Positions 46,973 through 58,854 of a DNA stretch of 64,000 nucleotides are shown in pieces. Under the pieces are notes generated by a model. That model ran no database searches. It had not been told where the DNA came from and saw only the letters and a program-made list of their open reading frames with translations. Source of the stretch: Panax quinquefolius (taxonomy: Eukaryota > Streptophyta > Magnoliopsida > Apiales > Araliaceae); NCBI GenBank assembly GCA_020205615.1, contig CM035164.1, positions 124,847,537 to 124,911,536 of the forward strand. Reading direction: 5' to 3'. A program made the translations under genes and the position numbers. Each line of letters opens with the position of its first letter. The stretch's first letter is position 1.

Positions 46973-46982
46973 GGAGGGAGGT
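46968..46982 (+). other. Polypurine tract of element A
   Basis: CATAAGGAGGGAGGT directly before the 3' LTR. It overlaps the end of the chromodomain frame, as is usual for compact chromoviruses. Confidence 0.8.
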
Positions 46983-48508
46983 TGTAAGACCGAAAATTTT
47001 TTAAATAAAAAGGAATTTCCTTTATTTATTATTTTGAAATAGTAAGGGTTGATTTGATTAATGTGGATAGTTAAGGGTTAAATAAGCAAATATTTCAAAA
47101 TAAGCAGTGGTTATAAAATATTCATTTTTGTCGGGGAATATTCGTTTGGTAAATGGAATATTAAATGCTTTGTCGGGAATATTAGTTTGGTTGTGGAATA
47201 TTCGTATGCTTATCTGGGAATATTAAATGCGACAGTATAGCCGACCGTGTATGGGCCCATAACGGAAAGCGATTGGATGAGGAAAACGACAAATATAAGT
47301 TGTTTAAAAATAACGGCGTAATTATTCACAGATTATCTTTGTTGGAATACCGGTGGTTAAAACACACTAATACTGGCGTTGTTGAGCGATGGCATGCGGT
47401 ATTGCATCAATTATTGATTCTTACGTAAGAAGGCATTACTCAATAATTTTCACGATGAATTCTTTCGCTCAATATTTTATTTTATTGATTCAATAATTCT
47501 TTGTGTTGATATTTTATATTATTATTGTTTCAATAATTGTCATCTGCATGATTTCCCATTATCGGATCAATAATTCATATTATTTGAATAATATTATTAG
47601 ATAACATTATTGGCAATGTCTAGAAAGTTACATCTAAGGAGAGGTTTGGTCACCTAATTGCTTGCGCGATGAGGAGAGAGATCCTTATTGGAAAGCCCCT
47701 CTTTCTGGGAGCGACTGGTTGTTGTCGTAAATGTGATTACGTAATATTATTTGTGAATAATTAATTATTGATTCATATGATAAGGAAATATTTATTTTAT
47801 ATAAATATAAATGATGGATTTATTTATGTGGTTATTAATGAAGGAATTAATGTTGAGGTGTTTTATCGATATTTTATCGGATTGGAGGTATTAAAAATCA
47901 AATCGGTGTTGAGATGAACATGGCCAGATTGATGAATATCTTTGGCCCACAGAAGTGCAAAGATGAATATTTGATTTGAGATGAATATTGATTGATGTTA
48001 CGAGGATAAAATATTGATGATGGACCGTTAAATTCATAGATTATAGTAGATTTCATTCTCTACGTAACTCTTATGAATTATTATTTCATTTCTGAATATT
48101 GATCTGAAACTTGTTGTACATTGTATTCTATCGATTTTTCCTGTTGGAGACTAACGATAATTTGTTGTATATTATCTTAGTCATAGTATTCTTCTTTGGC
48201 TAGTTGAGCTCACCCTTTTCTTGTTATTCCATTTTTCTTCTCGGGAGGCGAGAATGTAGCGAGTACTTAGTCGGGGTATGGAATGAAGGTTCTAGAGAGA
48301 GTTGTTTAGTAGTCCTCACCATTTTTGTAAAATAATGTATCAATAAATGTGATGGGGATTTATTTGAGTATAGATATTGTCTAAAAGATAATATTTGTAT
48401 TTAAACTCACAGTTTTACTGTTGTAATAATAAAGTTGTAGTTGTTTCTGTACCATGTATTTGGCGACTCAGAATGGGTGTGGTGTATACCTATTTTGGGG
48501 GCGTCACA
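46983..48508 (+). repeat. 3' LTR of element A
   Basis: 1526 bp from TGTAAGACC to GGGGGCGTCACA, collinear with 41452-42975 including the same internal deletion near 47895. Five GGAATATT boxes at 47133-47230. Differences from the 5' LTR are concentrated in short tracts. Confidence 0.9.
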
Positions 48509-51500
48509 ATTATTGTCTACTAGAGATTATACAAACTCAAAAGGAGTCCACATTACAATTATTATTACACTATTTCACAGAATAGTGAGGACTACTAATG
48601 CTATCCTCTGGACCATTACTCGTTCCCCGACTGCGTCCCAATGTATATTCTCATTTCTGAAGAAGAGCGATGAAAGAAAGGGTGAGCTCAACTAGCCTAA
48701 TAAAAATATTATGACTAAGATAATGCGAAATAAATTATCATTAGCCTTCAACGATGTTAAACGATAAAATATAATAAACATCAAGTTTAAGCTGCGACGA
48801 ACCCGTGATCCATTAAAAGAGTCAAGTAGAAAATAAAATCTACTATCTTTTATGATTTAAAAGGTTTTTCATCAACTTATAAATTTGAGACTCAAACAAT
48901 AAATATTCCATATCATCGAATCACCCTCGCACTTTTCTGCCGAGGATATTCTTTAGTATCACGACCACAATTATCCATGCCTACGGGCCAAGAATATTTG
49001 TGTATTCATTAATGGTCATGATCATGCCAACAATTGTCCATCAATGCACTACGGGCCAATGAGAATTTTTACCACATCATTTGTAACATTACGGTCATCA
49101 TTTCCTTAGAATAATCCACAGTCTTAATCATACCAAGTCCATCTATGCACTTTCGAATACGTATTGACTTTCAACATAATATAAACATGAGGATGATGAC
49201 AATGATATAAGAATTCAATAAAACAAGTTCAAGAATTAATTTATCCAGGAACTAATAGTGTCCAAATTATCAACATGATACTGCTTTGAAGAGTAAAATT
49301 CAAGAATGATCAGAAAAATATTTTCATGAAAAGATACTGGATGAAGCGCAAATATCAAGGATATTCTACTAATTTCATGGAGTATAGAAGTCAAAACTTT
49401 AACCTACTAAGTATAATAAAGAATGGAATAACAAAAGAAATCACCATGCATGCGATAGAAGCGCTTGCAGCAGTTAGTTATTCCAACGAGAATAATAAAT
49501 AACGGAACCCGAGTTGGCGTAAAAACGCATGCAGCGAGGATATTCCAACAGAATAATAAAGAATGGAACCGAATCAGGCGTAAAACACATGAGCGTGATG
49601 TTCCAACGAGAATAATAAAGTATAGAACCGTGTCAGCGTAAAACACACAGACAAGATGTTCCAACAGAATAATAATAAAGACGGAACCGAGTCCTGGTGT
49701 AAAACACACGAATAGGATGTTCCAACGAATAATAATAAAAAGGCGGAACCAGTCCGTGTAAAACACACTGATGTGGATGTTCCAACGAGAATAATAGAAG
49801 AATGTCACCAAGTATAGGGTAAATCAGCGTATACGAGTTATTCCAATGTAATGATAAGCAATGGAATAACAACGAGTTCTCTTCGTGAATAAGAAAAATA
49901 ACACCCCTGACATTAGTAGGAGATTGAATCTGCAGTAGTGTAATAATGAGAATACTCTTCTTCTTTCTCTCTTATTCTCTATACTTTCTCTCTCTATAGC
50001 TTGAATGAATTAAGTGAAAATAATGAAGCACTAGGCCCCTATTTATAGAAGATTTCTAGCTTAGCACTTGCCATGTGAAAAGGCAAGTGGCTTGACGACT
50101 GGTGATGTGAAAAGAAAAGTGGTTTGACGCCTGTAATGTGAAACGACAATTGGTTCGACGCCTATAATGTGAAACGACAAGTGGTTCGACGCCTGTAATA
50201 TGAAACGGCAAGTGGTTTGATGATTGGTAAATGTAATTACTATTGAAGAACGTAATTACTATTTACGAAGGTAATTACTATTGACGAAGGTAATTACTAT
50301 TGACGAAGGTAATTACTATTGACGAAGAGACTCTTAGATGATGACATATGCCCCCCATAAAATAACCAAACTTACCACAAACGTCTCATAACAGACTCTT
50401 TATATACATCAAAGATTGAATAAATATTACCACAAATCATTTTATTTTTAATCAACACATATTTAATCTTTCAACAATTATTAATCATTTATAACTTGTC
50501 ATCTCAATTATTGATTTAATAATATAACATATTATACTGAGATGAATCAATAATATAAGAGATATGATCACAAGAAATTACTATAGCAATAATTGAGTAT
50601 AGGTGAGTGACTTTTCACGTAAGCATCGATAATCAATCTGGTATGTCTACTATGCAACCACGCAGATTCTTTGTACTTTTACTCTTGGGTAGTTCAATAG
50701 TTTTAACGGTAACACCTCCGCCGTTATTTTCATAAAGTATTTTTGTCTTTTTTTCAATCCAACAATAATTTCGTTGTGGGGTCCACCAATGATTGTGTTG
50801 GTTTATGCGAATATTCCCAAACAAAAAAATATTCTCCGACCAAACGAATATTTTATAACAACTTGCTTACTTTGCAAAATTTATAAATATTACCCACAAC
50901 TATAACATTATATCAAATTTACTCCATAATATTCAAAAATAATATTTATAGAAAATTCATCTTTATTTATAAAAGTTGGGGTCTTATAATTAATGTTGAG
51001 GTGTTTTTGTCGTAATGGAGGTATTAAAAAATTAAATCACTGTACTTGAGATATATTGCGTGAGTTATAATTTTTAATCTGACCGTTGGATCGTTGTGAT
51101 TTTTGGATATATTATACGTATATAAGTTGAGTATATGTCCACAAATTTTGAACCATTAAAAATGAACGTATAATTTGTTATAAATTTTAAGAGGTGACTG
51201 ATTCAGAAATTAGGTTTATAAATGATTTTGGTAGAAAATTCTAGAATTGAGTGGGCCCCACTTGTGGTTGGTGAAAAAATGTGCTGAATTTTATTTCAAA
51301 TATGGTGGATGGCTATAATAGCGAGTAAAAGCCATCGGTTGGCAGTCAAGTCTGCCTTTGACGTCTTAACATTTTTCTATAAATAGAGGCTAAGTTAGAA
51401 TTGAAAATCACACCGAAACATAAGCTTTCTATCTTTCTCTCTCTATATTATCGAACGCATTTTGTGAGTATTTAGATACTTTGTGAGTTTCTATTTATCA

Positions 51501-51987
51501 GTGCAAGTTCCTTGACCTTATATATCGATATTCCGATCGGAAATCTTTGTTATTTTGAGGTAAGGGATGTTATTTTCTTCCTAAATGATATTATTCTTTC
51601 AATATCATTATCTGAAAATAATGGTATGGATTTTATTGTGGAATTTCTACCTTTTTGTGTCAGGGTTACTGTAAGACCCCAAATTTTATGAATAAAGATG
51701 AATTTTCTATAAATATTATTTTTGAATATTATGGAATGAATTTGATATAATGTTATAGTTGTGGGTAATATTTATAAATTTTACAAAGTACGCAAGTTGT
51801 TATATAATATTCGATTGGTCGGGAATATTTGTTTTAACAGGGGAATATTAGTACAACTGGCACAATCATTGGTGGACCCATACAACGAAATTATTATCGG
51901 ATTGAGAAAACGACAAAAATACTTTATGAAAATAACGGCGGGAGTTTTACCGTTAACTGTTGAAACACCCGATGTTAAAAGTACAGT

Positions 51988-53902
51988 TGTAAGACCCCAA
52001 ATTTTTAATGAATAAAATCAAATTTCCTTTATTTATTATTGTGAATAATAAGGTATTAATTTGATATAATACTTTGGATATGGGTGAAATGTGCAAATTT
52101 TCAAAATAAGCAAGTGGTTATATAATATTCATTGTTGTCAGGGAATATTCGTTTGGTCGTGGAATATTATTTCTGTCGGGGAATATTCTTACGACGGCGC
52201 AGCTATTTGTGGGCCCCATAACGGATAATTGTCGGATGAAAAAAACGACAAAATTGAATAACGGCGTAGTTGTTATCGTTAACACTGTTGGAATACCTGG
52301 TGGTTAAAATACTGATGTCTGGCGTTGTTGCCACGATAGCTTACCAGATATTACCTTTGCTTAAATGATAAAATATTTTGGAAAATTCTAGAATTGGTTG
52401 GTGTGAAATGTTCTCAATTGAATTTCAAATGTGGTGGGTGGCAATAGTAACAGGTAAAGCCATCAGGTAGCAGGTTAGTCTTCTATAGCGTTCTAAGCAT
52501 TTTCCTATAAATAGGGTGCTTAGTTAGAATTGAAAATCACACCAGAATTCATAAGTTTTCTCTCTTTCTCTCTATATTATCGAGCGTATTCTTGTGAGTA
52601 TTTTGATACTTTGAGTGTTGCTATACGGTGCAAGTTCCTTCAGCACTATATCAAGTATTCCAACCAGAAGTATTATCTTTTTGAGGTAAGGGATGTTATT
52701 TTCTTCGTAAGTGATATTATTTCTTCAATATCATTATGCCGAAATATTGGTTGGAACTTTTTATCAAATTTGGAACTTTTCATGTCGGGGTTACTATTTA
52801 TGAGTACTATTCACGAGTTACTATTTACGAGTACTATTCACGAAGCATGATGATTTTTCTTATGGAATTTCTATCTTTTGGTGTCGGAGTTACTATTCAC
52901 GTATATGGCCTTTATTCACGAATCGACCTATTCACCGAAAAATGAAATTTTCTTCTTTTTATCCAAGGTGTCTATTATGGTTACTATCTTTGATTGTATC
53001 CATGTTTTAATCTTTATTCTTCAATTTTGCTTCAAAATTGGTTATATTGGAGTATTATTGAACTTGGATAAACTGTAATACGAATCTTTAATATTTGTTT
53101 CACTGGATTCGTTCCTTTAAAATATTTTTCATCATCCTCACTCCTAAATGATGATATTACTGAATATCTTTGGCATGTAGTGCAAAGATGAATGATTAAT
53201 CGATGAATATCTTTGGCACATAGTGCAAAAGATGAATGATTACCTAATGAATATCTTTGGCGTAGTGCAAAGATGAGCAGTGTTGAGATGAACATGACCA
53301 ATTGTGATACAAATGAATATCTTTGGCCTTGATTGCAAATATGAATATTTAATTAAAGATGTGTATTTATTGATGTTCTGAGGATAAAATATTGATGATA
53401 GACTTTTAAATTCATAGAAGATAGTAGATTTTTTTCTACTTGACTCTTAATGGATTGCTTATTAATGCAGTTGTTAATCTAAAACTTGTTGTCTATTATA
53501 TTTTATCAGATTTTTCCCTGTTGAAGACTAATGATAATTTGTTGTATATTATCTTAGTCATAATATTTTTTTACTGGTCTAGTTGAGCTCACCCTTTCTT
53601 TCACAGTTCTCTTCAGGAAATGAGAATATAGCGGGGACTAGTCGGGGAATGGATTGACGGTCTAGATGGTTGTATTAGTAGTCCTCACTATTATGTGAAA
53701 TAGCGTATCAATAATTATAATGAGGACCCCTTTTGAGTTTTTATACTGTTTATTAAACAATAGTTGTATTCAAACTCACAGTATATGTGTTGTCGTATTT
53801 TGCATGACAATTGTATTACTGAAGTTGTATTTATTTTTGTACTATGTAATTGGCGACCCATATTGGGTTGGATGGAATGGACCTATTTTGGGGTCGTCTA
53901 CA
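51988..53902 (+). mobile_element. Solo LTR E inside D
   Basis: 1915 bp from TGTAAGACCCC to GGTCGTCTACA, no internal region. Contains TATA (CTATAAATAG, 52505-52514), donor-like GAGGTAAGGG (52683-52692), the GAATATCTTTGGC minisatellite (53150-53340) and an acceptor-like TTCTCTTCAG ending at 53616. The flanks (ACAGT and AGATG) do not give a clean duplication. Confidence 0.75.
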
Positions 53903-54809
53903 AGATGTCTGGCGTGAGTTACAAGAGTGCACACAGTATTGATTATTGATGCTTACGTGAAAAAGTCACTCGGTTTTGTTCAATTATTATTACAAGATAA
54001 TTCTTTGCGTAGTATCTCACGTTAGTTGATTCAATTATTGTCAATATTTTATAATCAATAATTGAGATGACAAAGTTATTAATATTATTATTTGCAATAT
54101 TAACGATGTCAGAAGTTACATCGAGGAGAGGTTTGGTCACCTAATTACGCGCAAATGGGGAGAAATCCTTATTGAAAGCCCCTCTTTCACAGGAACGACC
54201 TAGTCGATTAATATTGTGAATTATAATAATGATGATGAGTTTTGTTTTATTAGTATTATTAATGTAATAAAACATAAAAGCTTTTATATAAAAATGTAAT
54301 ACTTTTATAAAGTTATTCGTTTTATTAGACTAATAGTAAAATCTTTTATATAAAAGCAGAATACTTTTATAAAGTTATACATTTTATTGAGACAATAATT
54401 AGAATATATTATATTTTATTATGCATAGTGTTTGCATAGTAATTTTTTTTATAAAGTTATTAGTTTTTATTAGATTATAAATAGAATATATTATATTTTA
54501 TTGTAAACCAATCTGACCGTCTGTTTAAAGTAAATCAATCTGGACCATTCATAAATTAGTTCTTATACGTATCCATTCTTACATAAATAGAAGATCATTT
54601 CTTCATTATTTCTTACGAATTCAATGAAACTAGAGAGAAAACTATAGAGAGAGTTCTTTTCTATAATCTTGGCGTATTTCTTTAGAGTTTAAGAAAGTTT
54701 TGAGCGTAGTGCAAGTTTTCTTTGAGTATATCCTCATCCTACCAGTCAAAATACTCTTATTTTACGGTAAGGGATATTATTTGTTATACTCGTTAGGGGT
54801 ATTCCTTCT

Positions 54810-55200
54810 TTCTTATTGGTGAAAGTCTTTTGTTATTCCATTCTTTATTATTACATTGGAATAACTTTTGTATACGCTGGATACCTATACTTGGTGAAAT
54901 TCTTTTGTTATTCCATTATTTATTATTCATTTGGAACATCACATGCGTATGCGTTACGCATGACACGTTCCATTATTTATTATTCTCGTTGGAATAACTT
55001 TTGTATCTGGGATACCTTATACTTGGTAAAATTCTTACATTATTCCATTATTTATTATTACATTTGGAACATCTTGTTTGTGCGTTTACGCATGACACGG
55101 TTTCATTATTTATTATTCATTGGAATAACTTTTATGCATGCGATCTATCGCATGACCGGTGATTTCTTTTGTTATTCATTCTTTATTATACTTAGTTGGT
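54810..55200 (+). repeat. LTR minisatellite of element D
   Basis: Imperfect 55-65 bp units built on TTATTCCATT..TTTATTATT..ATTGGAATAACTTTTGTAT. The open frame at 54816-55211 is a translation of this repeat. Matching arrays: 35010-35350, 49480-49860 and 63420-63960. Confidence 0.85.
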
Positions 55201-56305
55201 TAAAGTTTTGACTTCTATACTCCATGAAATTAGTGGAATATCCTTGATATTTGCGCTTCATCCAGTATCTTTTCATGAAAATATTCTTCTGAGCATTCTT
55301 GAGTGTTACTCTACAAAGAAGTATCATGTTGACAATTTGGATATTATTAGTTCCTGGATAAATTAATTCTTGAACTTGTTTTATTGAATTCTTATATAAT
55401 TGTCATCATCCTCATGTTTATATTATGTTGAAAGTCATCCGTGGCACAGGTGCATAGATGGACTTGGTATGATTATGACCATGGATTATTCGATGTAATC
55501 ATGGTAGTAATGTTACAAATGATGTGGAAAAAGTCCTCATTGACCGTGAGTGCATTGATGGATGATTTGTTGGCATGATCATGACCATTGATGAATACAC
55601 GAATATCCTTGGTACGTGGTGCATGGATAATTTGTGGTTGTGATACTAATGAATATCCTTGGTCGTAGTGCAGGAATGATGTGAATTATTTATTAAGCAG
55701 AGTCTCAGCGATAAAAGTCATGAAAAACCTTTTAAATCATAGAAGATAGTAGATTTTATTCTCTACTTGACTCTTCTAATGGATTACTTGTTCATTGCAG
55801 TTAAACTTGATGTTTGTTATATTTTATCGGTTTAACATCATTGAAGGCTAATGATAATTTATTCTGCATTATCATAGTCATAATATTTTTACTGGGCTAG
55901 TTGAGCTTACCCTTTTGCTTTCATTGTTCTCTTTAGGAAATGAGAACGTAGCAGGGACTAGTCAGAGAACAGAGTGATGGTCCAGATAATAGTATTAGTA
56001 GTCCTCACTATTCTATAAAATAGTGTGATAACAAATGTAATGAGGACCCCATTGAGTTTGTATATTGTCTAGATGACAATATTTGTATTAAAACTCACAA
56101 CATATGTTTAATCGTATTTTACACGACTGTTGTATAATTAAGTTGTATTTGAATTTTGTACCATGTATTTGACGACTCAAAATAGGTGAAATATACCGAT
56201 TTTGGGGGCGTCACAGTTGGTATCAAAGCTTAGGGATATGATCCCTGGCTAAGATGTGAGAATAGAACTAGGAGGGGAGAGACGGTGAATTCCTTCGCTA
56301 GTACG

Positions 56306-56946
56306 TGTTAGGTTTGTAAGATTCATGAACGCAATCAAATTGTAAAAATAAGCGGAAATGTGAAAAATCAGAGTTTTAAAATTTTACAAACCATAAACCC
56401 GGATCACCCTTTAAGCACAAATTATTAATTAAACGAAAAGATGAAGGACAAGAATCATACCCTTGAAGATCCGAAGCTTCCTCGTGTACAAGTTCACCAC
56501 CAATCCTTTTAAGCGTTCAACTTGAATCCACCGGGTTTGGTTCCTTCTTTTGATCAACGTTAGCCACCCAAGTGTTTGGCCTCTGAGGTGATCCGAGAAT
56601 AATAAAGATTCAAGAAAATGGGTGGTTAGCTAAACCCTAGTTTTTCTATCTCTATAGAAAAGGACGTCTTTCTCAACTTTTTTGGAATTGCATATATTTT
56701 GATATCTGATATAAGACTCTCTTATAAAGATATCGGGTAACCTTATTTAATAAAATAAGGTATTATTTAATTAAACTCTTTTAATTAAATGGGCTCCACT
56801 AATCTTATTAGGGATAATTAATTAAACTCCTTTAACTAATTTTCCTCCTAATCCTATTAGGAATAAATGAGAGTACTTATATTAAATTAATTTCTAAACT
56901 CTTTTAGAAATTAAAATAATAATAATAATTGTAATAATATTAATAA
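56306..56946 (-). mobile_element. Copia LTR fragment L (reverse), interrupted by F
   Basis: Begins TGTTAGGTTTGTAAG, the inverted end of the copia LTR seen in G, and is collinear with the complement of the last 640 bp of that LTR. At 56947 a second, complete copy of the same LTR (element F) begins. Confidence 0.75.
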
Positions 56947-58839
56947 TGTTAGGTTTGTAATATTCATCAACGCAATCAAATTGCAAAATTAAGCGGAAGC
57001 GTGTAAAATCAGAGTTTAAAATTTTTACAAACCATATACCCGGATCACCCTTTATGCATAATTATTAATTAAACGAAAAGATAAAGAATAAATCATACCC
57101 TTGAAGATCGAGCTTCCTCAGGTACAAGTTCACCTCCAAATCCTTTCGCGTTTAATCTTGAATCCACCGGGTTTGGTTCCTTCCTTTGATCAACGTTAGC
57201 CACCCAAATGTTTGGCCTCTGAGGGTGATCCACCAAGAGGAAGAAGAAAATTCAAAGAAGAAGGGTATTGGCTCAAACCCTAGTTTTCCTATCTCTATAG
57301 AAAAAGGGTGTACTCTCCCAACAATTGGAATTATGTCGTATGTTGAAAAAGTCAACAACCTCCACACCCATAATAAGACTCCTCTTATTAATAGATGTGG
57401 TCAACCCACCTTAACAATTAAGGAATTGGGTTTTATTTAATTAATTAAATTTTTTAATTAATTAAGCTCCCTAATCTTATTAGGGATAATTAATTAAACT
57501 CCTTTAACTAATTTTCCTTCCTAATCCAATTAGGAATAAATGAAATACTTATATTAAATTAATTCCTAAACTCTTTTAGAAATTAAAATAATAATAATTG
57601 TAATAATATTAATAAGACTCCTCTTATTAATTTATATTTAATATTTCTAAAATATTAAATAATAAATATTAAGCTATTTAATTTATTCTATCACCATAGA
57701 TTAAATTAAATATACTTAACTATATTATTACGATTATGCCATTAACTTCTTAAATAATTATTCTTCCTTTTATGGTGTGACCCTTTAGGTTCTCCATATT
57801 AAACCTAGTTGTGAATAAATCAATTAGAACAATTCTAATCTTATTTAAATAAATAAATTAAATAATTAATTAATTTAAATAAATAATATTTATTCTACTG
57901 ATAGGGATAAGCCTCTCCTAGCGATCAACGACTTTCCGGATAATATAGATTTCAACATTAATCATTAAAGAACCTTTGAGTAAATAGTTCTTAAATACAA
58001 TTCAATCCTTCCACCATCTGATGTCCCAATTAAATATAAGACATGGAATTCTTTGTCAAGTCTTATTTTATTTAATTATATGTATTTCGACTCTTAAATG
58101 CACTGACTCCAAATAATGCAAATTAGAAACTCCTTTCTAATTTCATTACGCCTTAACCAAGGACTCTTTGGGTTGTCATTTATCGAATCACATAGGACAT
58201 TTCTCTTCTTTTATTAGAAGTGGTAGATTCTTTATTGATCATACATTATCTCCATGTATAACTTATTATACCCAAGCATACCCTTTGATATACCCTAAGG
58301 GTCTTAAGGAATAAGTCAAAGTATAACTCATCATACACAAGATCTTATATGATGATCTCAAGTCCAAGGATCACTTGTCTTCTATCACTACTGAAATTCC
58401 TATTGACGAGCAAATAAAACTCCATTAGGTATTCCTTAGCGAGCCACGTTCGATGAACTTATTCTCTAATAAGCACCTATATACTTGCTTTAGTGTCTCC
58501 ACACAAATGATCATGAGATCAATCATCCTCATCCAATGAAGCAAGCAACGTATGTACGATCTATCCTGGATTCACTAATCCCCAATTTAGTAATCCAATG
58601 ATTGGGAACTATTTTAGTTTTAAGCTTTCTAAGAATTTAGATCTCATTAGAATGATCATCATCATTATTCTAAAAGCATTGCTTAAAACTATGGGTTTAT
58701 CACATATTATAAAAAAGATCATGTAGATAATTAAAAGCCTTTAATAAATTAATACTTTTTATTAATAAATGAATAAGATTATTCTGAAAGTATATGCTTT
58801 ATCATCAAACATGATTGGCTTGTGTGCATACTACTTTCA
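56947..58839 (-). repeat. 3' LTR of copia element F
   Basis: 1893 bp, from TGTTAGGTTTGTAATATTC to TACTACTTTCA on the plus strand. Inverted relative to the LTRs of G and about the same length. Confidence 0.85.
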
Positions 58840-58854
58840 ATCTCCCACTTGCAC

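Larger units (their letters stand above)
41452..48508 (+). mobile_element. Element A: full-length Ty3/gypsy chromovirus lacking the RT palm, youngest insertion
   Basis: A 7057-bp element with a perfect ATTAT duplication (41447-41451 and 48509-48513) in the 5' LTR of B. It has two LTRs of 1524 and 1526 bp, an initiator-Met-type primer binding site, gag, protease, a pol with the RT palm missing, integrase, chromodomain and a purine tract. The LTRs are about 1.1 kb shorter than those of B, H and I, with the same internal deletion in both. It needs RT supplied in trans. Confidence 0.9.
33940..50988 (-). mobile_element. Element B: full-length Ty3/gypsy chromovirus (reverse), hosting element A
   Basis: Delimited by a perfect ATTAA duplication (33935-33939 and 50989-50993). 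On the minus strand: 5' LTR (50988-48514 plus 41451-41312), primer binding site, gag, zinc knuckle, protease, RT, RNase H, integrase, chromodomain, purine tract, 3' LTR (36473-33940). Unlike A and H it keeps the RT palm with FIDDILIYS, so it represents the complete domain order of the family. All reading frames are interrupted as read. Confidence 0.88.
41312..50988 (-). repeat. 5' LTR of element B, interrupted by element A
   Basis: Arms 41312-41451 and 48514-50988, together about 2.6 kb. The LTR is collinear with 33940-36473, including the minisatellite (49480-49860) and a tandem GAAGGTAATTACTATTGAC repeat near 50225-50325 that is expanded relative to the 3' LTR (35725-35790). The outer end reads GTCTTATA instead of GTCTTACA. 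Confidence 0.82.
33101..51669 (+). mobile_element. LTR C (gypsy family, forward), interrupted by element B
   Basis: Starts TGTAAGACCCC. The first arm is 33101-33939; element B with its ATTAA duplication occupies 33940-50993; the second arm runs 50994-51669, where LTR D inserted. The second arm contains TATA (CTATAAATAG, 51377-51386) and donor-like GAGGTAAGGG (51558-51567). The end of C is not in the window, so it cannot be told whether it is a solo LTR or part of a full element. Confidence 0.75.
51670..56305 (+). mobile_element. Element D: gypsy LTR and start of internal region, interrupted by E
   Basis: The LTR starts TGTAAGACCCC at 51670, is interrupted by solo LTR E, resumes about 53903 and ends GGGGGCGTCACA at 56215; its own length is about 2.6 kb, like B. 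A primer binding site TGGTATCAAAGC (56218-56229) and leader follow, ending at 56305 where copia LTR L begins. D is therefore the 5' end of a full element; its body lies beyond L/F or outside the window. TATA-like ACATAAATAG is at 54581-54590. Confidence 0.8.

Noticed and set aside
51988..53902. A target duplication for solo LTR E
   Set aside because: The flanks ACAGT and AGATG do not match; the boundaries rest on LTR ends only.
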